From NCBI GenBank assembly GCA_900550965.1, contig URUC01000090.1, positions 1 to 7,638 on the forward strand: a stretch of 7,638 nt of DNA. Reading direction: 5' to 3'. The first letter of the stretch is position 1. Every line of letters begins with the position of its first letter. The notes under the pieces were generated by a model that was not told the origin of the DNA, searched no databases, and saw nothing but the letters and a program-made list of their open reading frames with translations. Source of the stretch: an uncultured Collinsella sp. (GTDB lineage Bacteria > Actinomycetota > Coriobacteriia > Coriobacteriales > Coriobacteriaceae). Positions 1-5,067 of the stretch are shown here, in pieces. Position numbers and translations under genes: made by a program.

Positions 1-22
1 GCTTCGCCTTATGCTTGTTCAT
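1..22 (-). CDS. rplR: Large ribosomal subunit protein L18, N-terminal fragment
   Basis: Only the first seven codons are inside the window, reading MNKHKAK, a typical basic L18 start. An AGGAG Shine-Dalgarno sequence lies about 7 bases upstream of the ATG. L18 binds 5S rRNA together with L5 in the central protuberance of the large subunit. The call rests mainly on position: rplR follows rplF in the conserved spc operon order, and the short basic N-terminus fits. The rest of the gene lies to the left of the window. Confidence 0.8.
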
Positions 23-50
23 ACGTAAACTCCTAAAAAGGTTGATCTTG

Positions 51-72
51 CCAGCACCTGACGGGGTGCTGG
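51..72 (-). other. Intercistronic hairpin between rplF and rplR
   Basis: A perfect 8-bp stem, CCAGCACC (51-58) against GGTGCTGG (65-72), encloses a 6-base loop in the 75-base gap between rplF and rplR. No T-run follows the stem directly; five T's come only about 10 bases later, just before the rplR ribosome binding site. It is therefore more likely an RNA processing, stability or weak attenuation element than a full terminator. The structure is seen in the sequence; the role is inferred. Confidence 0.55.
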
Positions 73-97
73 TCTTATGCGAGTGAGTCGGTTACGA

Positions 98-634
98 CTA
101 CTTGGCGGCCTTACCCAGCTTGCGGCGGATGTGCTCGCCAACGTAGTGGATACCCTTGCCCTTGTAAGGCTCGGGAGGACGATGGCCGCGGATCTCAGCG
201 GCGATCTGACCGACCTGCTGCTTGTTGATACCCTTGACGTTCACGTGGGTGTTGTCGGGAACCTCGAAGGTGATGCCCTCGGGAGCCTCGACGATCACGG
301 GGTGCGAGAAGCCCAGGGAGAACTCGAGGTTCTTGCCCTTCTGCTGCACGCGGTAACCGACGCCGGCGAGCTCGAGCTTCTTCTCGAAGCCCTCGGAAAC
401 GCCAACAACCATGTTGTGGATGAGGGCGCGGGTGAGGCCGTGGCGGGCACGGGTCTCACGCTCGTCGTCGGGACGGGAAACGGTGAGGACGTTGTCCTCG
501 ACGTTGATAGCGAGCTTCTCAAAGACATCGAGCTCGAGCTGGCCCTTGGGGCCCTTGACGACAACGTTGTTGCCGTTGACTGCCACTTCGACTCCGGCGG
601 GAATCTGGACAGGCTTATTACCGATACGAGACAC
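98..634 (-). CDS. rplF: Large ribosomal subunit protein L6
   Basis: This 178-residue protein is a full-length L6 (family about 175-180). L6 binds 23S rRNA near the sarcin-ricin and GTPase-associated region of the large subunit. The N-terminus MSRIGNKPVQIP and the near-C-terminal block RPPEPYKGKGIHYVGE (about 152-167), followed by a basic tail ending KLGKAAK, are L6 signatures; the protein has two repeated alpha/beta domains. The start is GTG at 632-634, chosen because the MSRIGN opening is conserved and an AAGGAGAT ribosome binding site sits just upstream. It lies 33 bases after rpsH and 75 bases before rplR in the same transcript. Nothing in it looks damaged. Confidence 0.98.
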   Translation of the reverse strand: MSRIGNKPVQIPAGVEVAVNGNNVVVKGPKGQLELDVFEKLAINVEDNVLTVSRPDDERETRARHGLTRALIHNMVVGVSEGFEKKLELAGVGYRVQQKGKNLEFSLGFSHPVIVEAPEGITFEVPDNTHVNVKGINKQQVGQIAAEIRGHRPPEPYKGKGIHYVGEHIRRKLGKAAK

Positions 635-667
635 GGTGATCTCCTTTCCTTCTACCTACCGAGCGAA

Positions 668-1066
668 TTACCAGACGTAAGCGATGATCTCGCCGCCGAC
701 GTTGTGCTTGCGAGCATCGCGGTCGGTCATGACGCCATGGCTGGTGGAAATGATGGCGGTACCAAGGCCACCGCGGACGCGGGGCATGTCGGCAACGCCG
801 GTGTACTTACGCAGGCCCGGCTTGGAAATGCGGCGGATGCCGTTGATGACCTTAGCCTTCTTGGGACCATACTTAAGCGTGATGTGCAGAGTCTTCTGGG
901 GAACGGTGTCCTCGACATCGTAGCCCTCGATGTAGCCCTCCTCGTGCAGAACACGAGCGATCTCGACGAGCTTCTTGCTGCTCGGCATGGAGACCGTGGC
1001 CTTGTTCACAGAGTTAGCGTTACGGATGCGCGTAAGCATATCTGCGATCGGGTCTGTAAGGTTCAT
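668..1066 (-). CDS. rpsH: Small ribosomal subunit protein S8
   Basis: A 132-residue S8 of normal length, beginning MNLTDPIADMLTRIRNA and ending GGEIIAYVW, both diagnostic. The C-terminal rRNA-binding block STSHGVMTDRDARK (about 107-120) is intact. S8 is a primary binder of helix 21 of 16S rRNA in the 30S platform. In E. coli it is also the translational repressor of the spc operon, acting at the start of rplE, which is relevant because the operon is broken at that point here. The ATG is preceded by AAGGAG. The gap to the upstream rpsZ is 119 bases, long for a ribosomal operon, and contains a hairpin. Confidence 0.98.
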   Translation of the reverse strand: MNLTDPIADMLTRIRNANSVNKATVSMPSSKKLVEIARVLHEEGYIEGYDVEDTVPQKTLHITLKYGPKKAKVINGIRRISKPGLRKYTGVADMPRVRGGLGTAIISTSHGVMTDRDARKHNVGGEIIAYVW

Positions 1067-1107
1067 ACAGATTCTCCTTCGTTCTTGATGAACACGTGCT
1101 CTTGGTT

Positions 1108-1130
1108 CTTCGCCGCCCTTAACGGCAAAG
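1108..1130 (-). other. Intercistronic hairpin between rpsZ and rpsH
   Basis: In the minus-strand RNA, CTTTGCCG pairs with CGGCGAAG (8 bp including one G-U) around a 7-base loop. It sits in the unusually long 119-base gap upstream of rpsH. No T-run follows, so it is not a classical terminator. It may protect or process the transcript or tune the relative output of S8. The pairing is visible; the function is inference. Confidence 0.45.
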
Positions 1131-1185
1131 CCTTTTTAGCGCGTTTTCCCTGTTCCAAACTGATGCTTGAAACGCTGGTAGTGAC

Positions 1186-1371
1186 TTACCAGCTGGCCTT
1201 CTTAACGCCGGGAAGCTCGCCCTTGAGTGCAAGCTCGCGGAAGCAGACACGGCACAGGCCGAACTTGCGGTACACAGAGTGCGGACGGCCGCAGCGCTGG
1301 CAGCGCGTGTACTCACGAGTAGAGAACTTCTGCTTGCGATTGCACTTGACGATCATCGATGTCTTAGCCAC
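1186..1371 (-). CDS. rpsZ: Small ribosomal subunit protein S14, zinc-binding type Z
   Basis: A 61-residue protein of exactly the size of zinc-type S14 (about 61, against about 100 for the zinc-free form). S14 helps form the head of the 30S subunit next to S3, S10 and S19. Two CxxC pairs, C24/C27 and C40/C43, form the zinc ribbon within TRCQRCGRPHSVYRKFGLC, and the C-terminus ELPGVKKASW is characteristic. The start is GTG at 1369-1371 giving MAKTSMIVK, supported by a strong GAGGAGG ribosome binding site. It keeps its usual place between rplE and rpsH. The C+ form means it depends on zinc; no zinc-free paralogue is in the window. Confidence 0.97.
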   Translation of the reverse strand: MAKTSMIVKCNRKQKFSTREYTRCQRCGRPHSVYRKFGLCRVCFRELALKGELPGVKKASW

Positions 1372-1406
1372 TTATATCCTCCTCACATAGAGTATTGTTC
1401 GCCCCA

Positions 1407-1434
1407 AGCGCCGCCCCCTTCTGGGAACGGCGCT
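1407..1434 (-). other. 12-bp intercistronic hairpin between rplE and rpsZ
   Basis: Arms 1407-1418 and 1423-1434 pair over 12 bp (two G-U in the minus-strand RNA) around a 4-base loop, with AGCGCCG/CGGCGCT as the GC-rich base. It occupies the 79-base gap between the rplE stop and the rpsZ ribosome binding site. The following RNA is not U-rich, so full termination is unlikely. Processing, stability or weak attenuation are the likely roles; these are inferred. Confidence 0.6.
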
Positions 1435-1450
1435 CATAGGGCAGGTGAAC

Positions 1451-2008
1451 CTATTTCTTGAACGGGAAACCGAAGGCGTCCAGAAGGGCCTTGGCCTCCT
1501 CATCGGTGTTGGCGGTGGTCACGAAAGTGATGTCCATACCACGCTGGTGATCGACGGAGTCGAAGTCGATCTCGGGGAAGATGAGCTGCTCGGTGACGCC
1601 CATGGAGAAGTTACCACGGCCGTCGAAGCTCTTGGCGGAGATGCCGCGGAAGTCGCGGATACGGGGGATCGCGACGGAGGTCAGACGATCGAAGAACTCC
1701 CACATACGGTCGCCACGCAGGGTAACCTTGCAGCCGATCGGCATACCAGCGCGCAGGCGGAAGGTAGCGATGGACTTGCGGGCACGGGTGATCATCGGCT
1801 GCTGGCCGGTGATGGCGCGCAGGTCGCGCACGGCACCGTCGATGGCCTTGGAATCGGTAGCGGCCTCGCCGACACCCATGTTCACGACGATCTTCTCAAA
1901 CTTGGGGATCATCATGACGTTCTCGTACTGGAACTTGTCCTGAAGCTGCTGCTTGACCTCGTTGTTGTACTTGGTCTTCAGACGCGGCACATACTTCTCT
2001 TCTGCCAT
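1451..2008 (-). CDS. rplE: Large ribosomal subunit protein L5
   Basis: This 185-residue protein is a complete L5 (family about 180). L5 binds 5S rRNA with L18 and contacts the P-site tRNA and S13 across the subunit bridge. Conserved blocks are KIVVNMGVGEA (39-49), QPMITRARKSIATFR (70-84), the RLRAGMPIGCKVTLRG segment (84-99), RDFRGISAKSFDGRGNFS (118-135) and the C-terminal DITFVTTANTDEEAK (159-173). The ATG at 2006-2008 follows AAGGAG at good spacing. It is the first ribosomal gene of this run: normally rplX precedes it within a few tens of bases, but here a 326-base intergenic region and then xdhC lie upstream. The gene therefore probably has its own promoter (candidate at 2146-2174). Confidence 0.98.
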   Translation of the reverse strand: MAEEKYVPRLKTKYNNEVKQQLQDKFQYENVMMIPKFEKIVVNMGVGEAATDSKAIDGAVRDLRAITGQQPMITRARKSIATFRLRAGMPIGCKVTLRGDRMWEFFDRLTSVAIPRIRDFRGISAKSFDGRGNFSMGVTEQLIFPEIDFDSVDHQRGMDITFVTTANTDEEAKALLDAFGFPFKK

Positions 2009-2033
2009 TGTTCACTCCTTCTTGGGGTTTTAA

Positions 2034-2068
2034 GCACGGGGCGTGGCCACGATGGGTTGTCCTCGTGC
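2034..2068 (-). promoter_or_regulatory. Leader hairpin upstream of rplE
   Basis: In the region between the candidate promoter and rplE, GCACGAGG (minus strand, from 2068) can pair with CCCCGTGC (to 2034): eight positions with one A-C mismatch, enclosing a 19-base loop that holds the palindrome CGTGGCCACG (2042-2051). It ends about 25 bases before the rplE start codon, where a translational operator could act. In E. coli, S8 represses the operon at the rplE start, but I cannot match the S8 target shape here, so this is only a candidate regulatory structure. Confidence 0.3.
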
Positions 2069-2145
2069 CTCCTGGCTGCATCCGCGCCGCTCATGGCATT
2101 TCGCGGTTTGGACTCGACGCAGCAGGAGCCGACAAAACAATCGGT

Positions 2146-2174
2146 ACTATACGCGCATCGGGAGCGTATTTCCA
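2146..2174 (-). promoter_or_regulatory. Candidate housekeeping promoter for the rplE operon
   Basis: On the minus strand a -35-like TGGAAA (2169-2174, 4 of 6 to TTGACA) lies 17 bases from a -10-like TATAGT (2146-2151, 5 of 6 to TATAAT). Transcription would start near 2139 and give a leader of about 130 bases before rplE. It is the best promoter-like pair I found in the gap, which is locally less GC-rich than its surroundings. A ribosomal run cut off from rplX would need such a promoter. No transcription data are available. Confidence 0.45.
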
Positions 2175-2250
2175 GAAAAACCTCGTCTGCCTGCACAACT
2201 CCACAACTCCCCCGCACATATTGATCCCTAGGGGACGGAGGAAAATGGCA

Positions 2251-2315
2251 GTTGCGGTGAAATAGGGACCGTTTGACGGCTTAACAGGCTTTAACAGTCC
2301 GTATTTCACCGCAAC
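2251..2315. repeat. 65-base imperfect palindrome downstream of xdhC
   Basis: Two 21-base arms (2251-2271 and 2295-2315) are inverted copies of each other. The outer 14 bases, GTTGCGGTGAAATA, match perfectly and 5 of the inner 7 also match; the loop is 23 bases and contains near-repeats GGCTTAACA and GGCTTTAACA. The palindrome lies in the expected terminator position for the yqeB-xdhC transcript, but only a modest TTTT follows five bases beyond the stem. Its size and symmetry also resemble an intergenic palindromic repeat or a small non-autonomous element. Only one copy is present in the window, so genomic repetition is untested. Confidence 0.7.
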
Positions 2316-2334
2316 TCATATAATGGGGATGCGA

Positions 2335-3378
2335 TTAGCGCTTGCGGGGGACGAGCTTGGTGCGGCGCAGGTGGATCATCTCGGCAGCGATGGAGATGGC
2401 GATCTCCTCGGGGTCCTCGGCCTCGATGGCGACACCGATCGGCAGGTGCAGCTCGTCGATCTGGTCCTGCGTAAAGCCCTCCTGCTCCAGGCGGGCGCGC
2501 ACAAAGGCCGTCTTGCGGCGCGAACCCAGACAGCCCAGATAGGCGGGCTTGGCGTGCATGGCCTGAATCACCACGTCAATATCGGACTTGTGACCCGCCG
2601 TGGCGACGACCACTAGGTCACGCGGGCCGATGGGGCACTGCTTGCTCAGGTTCTTGTAGTCGACCAGACGACGGTCGTAGACACCGGGCACCCATTCGGG
2701 GGTCAGTGTGCCGGGGCGGTCGTCGCAAGCCACGACGGCAAAGCCCGCCGCCGTGAGCACCCGCGCCGTCGCAGCACCCACGTGGCCGCAGCCAAAGATA
2801 TAGGTCAGGCCCTCGGGGCAGAGCGTCTCGATGTGCGCCGCGGGAATCTCGGAGGCCGCGTTGGTGTAGGTGACCTTACTCCCCTCCTCCACCAGCGAAA
2901 GCTCGGAGCAGCCCATTATGGTGCGGCGCGACTCCTCGCCATGGTATTCGGCAACGTCGCCTTCATGCGCACTTGCGATAAACGGTTCAAAGTCGATGAC
3001 GAAGTCGCCGATGCGCCGATAGGCCAAGACGTCGGCAACCGACTGGAACAACGGTGCCTGGGTCGCATCCAGATGCAGGTAGCACAGGCAGATGGCTCCG
3101 CCGCAAATCATGCCGGTATCGGAGTTCTCGCCGCCCATGGTGTAGCGGACCAGACGCGATTTACCCCCGGCCAGCAGCTCGCGCGCCTCGTCCAGCGCAA
3201 AGAGCTCAATCTTGCCGCCGCCGATAGTGCCCGCTTGGCTGCCATCGGCAAAGACAGTCATCCATGCGCCCACACCGCGCGGGGACGACCCCGCCGTACC
3301 GGCCACTACCACCAGCTCGCACGTCTCGCCAGCACGCAGGGCGGCAAGCGCCGCATTCACAACATCGAGCTTTTCCAT
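2335..3378 (-). CDS. xdhC: XdhC/CoxI-family molybdenum hydroxylase maturation protein
   Basis: This 347-residue cytosolic protein belongs to the XdhC/CoxI family. Known members bind molybdenum cofactor, help its sulfuration and insert it into xanthine dehydrogenase-type enzymes. The N-terminal XdhC_CoxI domain shows GTAGSSPRGVGAWM (27-40), GTIGGGKIE (50-58) and the conserved GMICGG (89-94, Cys92). The C-terminal Rossmann domain shows YIFGCGHVGAATA (193-205), the acidic strand end ACDDRP (217-222), VATAGHKSDI (258-267), YLGCLGSRRKT (280-290) and HLPIGVAIEAEDPEEIAISI (311-330). The ATG at 3376-3378 lies 9 bases after the yqeB stop, with GAAGG bridging the junction, so the two are probably translationally coupled. 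The cluster suggests service to a selenium-dependent hydroxylase rather than an ordinary one, but the catalytic subunits are not in view. Confidence 0.9.
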   Translation of the reverse strand: MEKLDVVNAALAALRAGETCELVVVAGTAGSSPRGVGAWMTVFADGSQAGTIGGGKIELFALDEARELLAGGKSRLVRYTMGGENSDTGMICGGAICLCYLHLDATQAPLFQSVADVLAYRRIGDFVIDFEPFIASAHEGDVAEYHGEESRRTIMGCSELSLVEEGSKVTYTNAASEIPAAHIETLCPEGLTYIFGCGHVGAATARVLTAAGFAVVACDDRPGTLTPEWVPGVYDRRLVDYKNLSKQCPIGPRDLVVVATAGHKSDIDVVIQAMHAKPAYLGCLGSRRKTAFVRARLEQEGFTQDQIDELHLPIGVAIEAEDPEEIAISIAAEMIHLRRTKLVPRKR

Positions 3379-3387
3379 TGCCGCCTT

Positions 3388-4182
3388 CTATCCTCTAAAG
3401 ACATCGGTGAGCATAGCGAGTGCCTCGAGCACGCCGCCGCCGACCGACGTCGCTTTGTCCGAAATGTAGTTGATATAGCTGGCATCGCCGCGTGGATCGA
3501 CATCGGCGCATTTAAAGCCCTCAGTCACCTGCACGCCGTTCGCCAAAAGCCCGCGCAGACAGCCATCGATCTGCGTGCACATGGGCGTATCGCCCGCGTA
3601 GCCAATCACGTCTCCGGCGCTCACGATGTCGCCGATTGCGCGGTCGGACCGAAACACGCCGGCGGCGGGGCTGTGGATAACACGTTCCTTGCCATAGCCG
3701 GCGATAATGCCCGGCACGCCCGTGTTGGGCTGGGGCGAACCTTGGGTAATGACACGGCCCAGGAAATGCCCACGCATGGTCTCGACCACGGCGTCGCAGT
3801 CAACCGGCGCGGTAAAGCCCGGCCCCACGGCGATGACGGCAGGCGCCATGTCGCGCGTGGTGCCCAAGTTGCGCTTAGCCAAAATCGCGTCGACCACAGC
3901 AGCGGGTTTAAGCTCATCGAGCATCTTGGCCTGAGGGTCCACCACAACGGCGACGTCTCCAGCCTCGGTAATCTCAAGCGCCTCAGCCGGCGTCTGTGCC
4001 AAGCGAGCGCGAATGCCTTCGACCTCGACCTCGCCCAGGCGAATGGCCTCGCAAAAACAGATTGTGCGGCGGATGCACGTGGGAACCGCGATATCGGCCA
4101 TAACGACCGAAACGCCGGCGCGCACCAAGCGAGCGGCGACGCCCGTGGCGATATCGCCGGCGCCGCGAACATAAACGAGCAT
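3388..4182 (-). CDS. yqeB: Selenium-dependent molybdenum hydroxylase system protein, YqeB family
   Basis: This 264-residue protein matches the short form of the YqeB family, which co-occurs with YqeC, SelD and selenium-dependent molybdenum hydroxylases. Its exact reaction is unknown to me. It opens with a nucleotide-binding-like loop VRGAGDIATGVAARL (5-19), then PTCIRRTICFCEA (34-46, with C36, C42 and C44), a GPGFTAPVDCD segment (120-130), RGHFLGRVITQGSPQPNTG (137-155) and an HSPAAGVFRSD block (170-180) followed by a short beta-rich segment. The ATG at 4180-4182 has a strong GGGAGGTG site 9 bases away. It is divergent from yqeC across a 102-base AT-rich gap and is followed after 9 bases by xdhC. 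It likely acts with XdhC and YqeC in loading the selenium-containing cofactor; this is inferred from co-occurrence. Confidence 0.9.
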   Translation of the reverse strand: MLVYVRGAGDIATGVAARLVRAGVSVVMADIAVPTCIRRTICFCEAIRLGEVEVEGIRARLAQTPAEALEITEAGDVAVVVDPQAKMLDELKPAAVVDAILAKRNLGTTRDMAPAVIAVGPGFTAPVDCDAVVETMRGHFLGRVITQGSPQPNTGVPGIIAGYGKERVIHSPAAGVFRSDRAIGDIVSAGDVIGYAGDTPMCTQIDGCLRGLLANGVQVTEGFKCADVDPRGDASYINYISDKATSVGGGVLEALAMLTDVFRG

Positions 4183-4214
4183 TCCCGGGGCACCTCCCTG
4201 TGCTACGGTTTGAG

Positions 4215-4244
4215 CAGAGCAAAAGCGGTTCGGCCGCTACTCTG
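4215..4244 (-). promoter_or_regulatory. Nested hairpin in the yqeB leader
   Basis: Two nested stems, CAGAG/CTCTG (4215-4219 with 4240-4244) and AGCGG/CCGCT (4224-4228 with 4234-4238), form a 30-base hairpin with a 5-base loop. It lies in the untranslated leader of yqeB, some 33 bases before the start codon. In the minus-strand RNA the inner stem is followed by TTTTG, which gives a slight resemblance to an attenuator. It is too small for the molybdenum cofactor riboswitch. Its role is unknown. Confidence 0.4.
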
Positions 4245-4272
4245 ATGATTATTTATTATCACAGTATTATAC
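4241..4272. promoter_or_regulatory. AT-rich divergent promoter region of yqeB and yqeC
   Basis: This is the only markedly AT-rich segment in the cluster and lies between two divergent genes. For yqeB a perfect TATAAT occurs on the minus strand (4266-4271) but lacks a good -35. For yqeC, TATTAT occurs on the plus strand at 4254-4259 and 4265-4270, also with poor -35 matches. The segment 4247-4262 is partly symmetric (TGAT...ATCA ends, 12 of 16 positions), operator-like. A weak -35 on both sides would suit activator-dependent control. Exact start sites cannot be fixed from sequence. Confidence 0.4.
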
Positions 4273-4284
4273 GGCGGTGAACAG

Positions 4285-5022
4285 ATGGAAACGACGAGCG
4301 GAAACCTTGCCTCCGCGCTCAAGATCGAGCCGGGCATTACCGCAATTATCGGCAGCGGTGGCAAGTCGACCTTGCTAAAGACGCTGGGTCTCGAGCTCAT
4401 GCGCGCTGGCGGCCGCGTGCTCCTCTGCACCACCACGCACATGTTTCCCGTCGCCGGCGTGCCGTGGGACGGGTCAAACCGTCGCCTGGATGCCGCGCCT
4501 TGGAAGCCGGGTGCCGCGCATGCCCCCGGCTGCACCTGCAAGGTATGCGCTGGCATGAGCCGCGGAAGCATCTGCCAGGCGGGTGTTTTGGACCCGGAGA
4601 CAGGCAAGCTCTCCGCCCCCGCCGAGCCGCCCAACGAGCTGGCGCAGCGCTTTGACTATGTGTTGGCCGAGGCAGATGGCAGCAAGCGACTCCCGCTCAA
4701 GGCGCATGCCGCCTGGGAGCCGGTAATTCCCGCCGCCACGGCAAACGTTGTCTGGGTCGTCGGCGCCTCGGGGCTGGGCAGGCCCGTCGCCGAGGTTGTC
4801 CACCGCCCCGAGCTCTTCTGCGAGCGCTGCGGCTGCGAGCCTACCGACATCGCCACGCCCGAGCGCGTCGCCCAGGTGCTCAATGCCGAGATGCAGGCGC
4901 TGGGACTCAGCACCGCACGCGTCATGCTCAACCAAGCCGACACGCTTGCCGACCCAACAATGGCAGATCGCTTCGAGGCAGCCCTCGGCCGCCCCCTCAT
5001 CGCCACCAGCCTCAAGGGGTAG
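4285..5022 (+). CDS. yqeC: Selenium cofactor biosynthesis protein YqeC, putative P-loop enzyme
   Basis: This 245-residue protein is a YqeC-family member and the only plus-strand gene in the window. The family is linked by co-occurrence with SelD to making or inserting the labile selenium cofactor of molybdenum hydroxylases; its reaction is not established as far as I know. Visible features are a P-loop GSGGKSTL (23-30, Lys27), CTTTHMF (48-54), the signature EADGSKRLPLKAHAAWEPVI (129-148), VVGASGLGRPV (158-168) and VHRPELFCERCG (172-183). Between the second and third blocks sits a cysteine-rich segment, C83, C85, C88 and C97 (GCTCKVC plus SIC), a possible metal or selenium site. The ATG at 4285 has only a weak GCGGTGA upstream. 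The TAG stop lies inside an inverted repeat. Confidence 0.9.
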   Translation: METTSGNLASALKIEPGITAIIGSGGKSTLLKTLGLELMRAGGRVLLCTTTHMFPVAGVPWDGSNRRLDAAPWKPGAAHAPGCTCKVCAGMSRGSICQAGVLDPETGKLSAPAEPPNELAQRFDYVLAEADGSKRLPLKAHAAWEPVIPAATANVVWVVGASGLGRPVAEVVHRPELFCERCGCEPTDIATPERVAQVLNAEMQALGLSTARVMLNQADTLADPTMADRFEAALGRPLIATSLKG

Positions 5023-5054
5023 CTAAAAGAGCCCCGTCCCAAATTAGCTACCCC
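5016..5054. repeat. Inverted repeat spanning the yqeC stop codon, possible bidirectional terminator
   Basis: GGGGTAGCTAA (5016-5026) and TTAGCTACCCC (5044-5054) are perfect 11-bp inverted arms around a 17-base loop. The left arm contains the last codon and the TAG stop of yqeC. The right arm ends 13 bases before the end of the convergent hyuA gene. Neither side has a following T-run, so it is not a textbook intrinsic terminator, but a strong stem between convergent genes could block read-through both ways or protect 3' ends. Confidence 0.65.
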
Positions 5055-5067
5055 GGCGGTCTTCCCG

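Larger units (their letters stand above)
2009..2334. other. 326-base intergenic region between xdhC and rplE
   Basis: This stretch carries no convincing gene. Read towards rplE it holds an imperfect 65-base palindrome (2251-2315) starting 19 bases after the xdhC stop, the 8-bp palindrome CCCTAGGG (2226-2233), a tandem pair of CACAACTC (2194-2209), a candidate promoter (2146-2174), a leader hairpin (2034-2068) and the AAGGAG ribosome binding site of rplE. I searched the translated frames by eye for the end of L24 or another ribosomal protein and saw none. It marks the junction between the metabolic cluster and the ribosomal operon. Confidence 0.7.

Noticed and set aside
77..1390. 437-codon plus-strand open frame
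   Set aside because: It lies antisense across rplF, rpsH and rpsZ. Its Leu/Val/Asp/Gly-rich translation is what a GC-rich codon pattern gives in the opposite frame, and it has no recognisable domain.
2030..2050. Seven-codon frame starting GTG (MATPRA) before rplE
   Set aside because: There are purine-rich bases upstream, but a six-residue frame of this kind occurs easily by chance and nothing suggests it is translated.
2194..2209. Tandem CACAACTC pair as a CRISPR or repeat array
   Set aside because: There are only two adjacent 8-base copies with no spacer, which is compatible with chance or slippage.
1978..2217. 79-codon minus-strand frame overlapping the start of rplE
   Set aside because: I considered it as a leader peptide or an L24 remnant. 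It has no convincing ribosome binding site and no similarity to the end of L24, and it overlaps rplE out of frame.
1445..2224. 259-codon plus-strand open frame over rplE
   Set aside because: It is antisense to the conserved L5 gene and runs into the intergenic gap; the translation shows no family features.
2091..2309. 72-codon minus-strand frame in the intergenic region
   Set aside because: It is built largely from the palindrome and the promoter region, with no ribosome binding site and no similarity I recognise.
4215..4244. Possible molybdenum cofactor riboswitch before yqeB
   Set aside because: The structure is a simple 30-base nested hairpin; the known riboswitch is much longer with several helices, and the whole gap is only 102 bases.
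2782..4245. 487-codon plus-strand open frame
   Set aside because: It is the longest open frame in the window but covers xdhC and yqeB in antisense. Both of those have clear family motifs, while this translation is rich in Ala, His, Arg and Gly with no motif.
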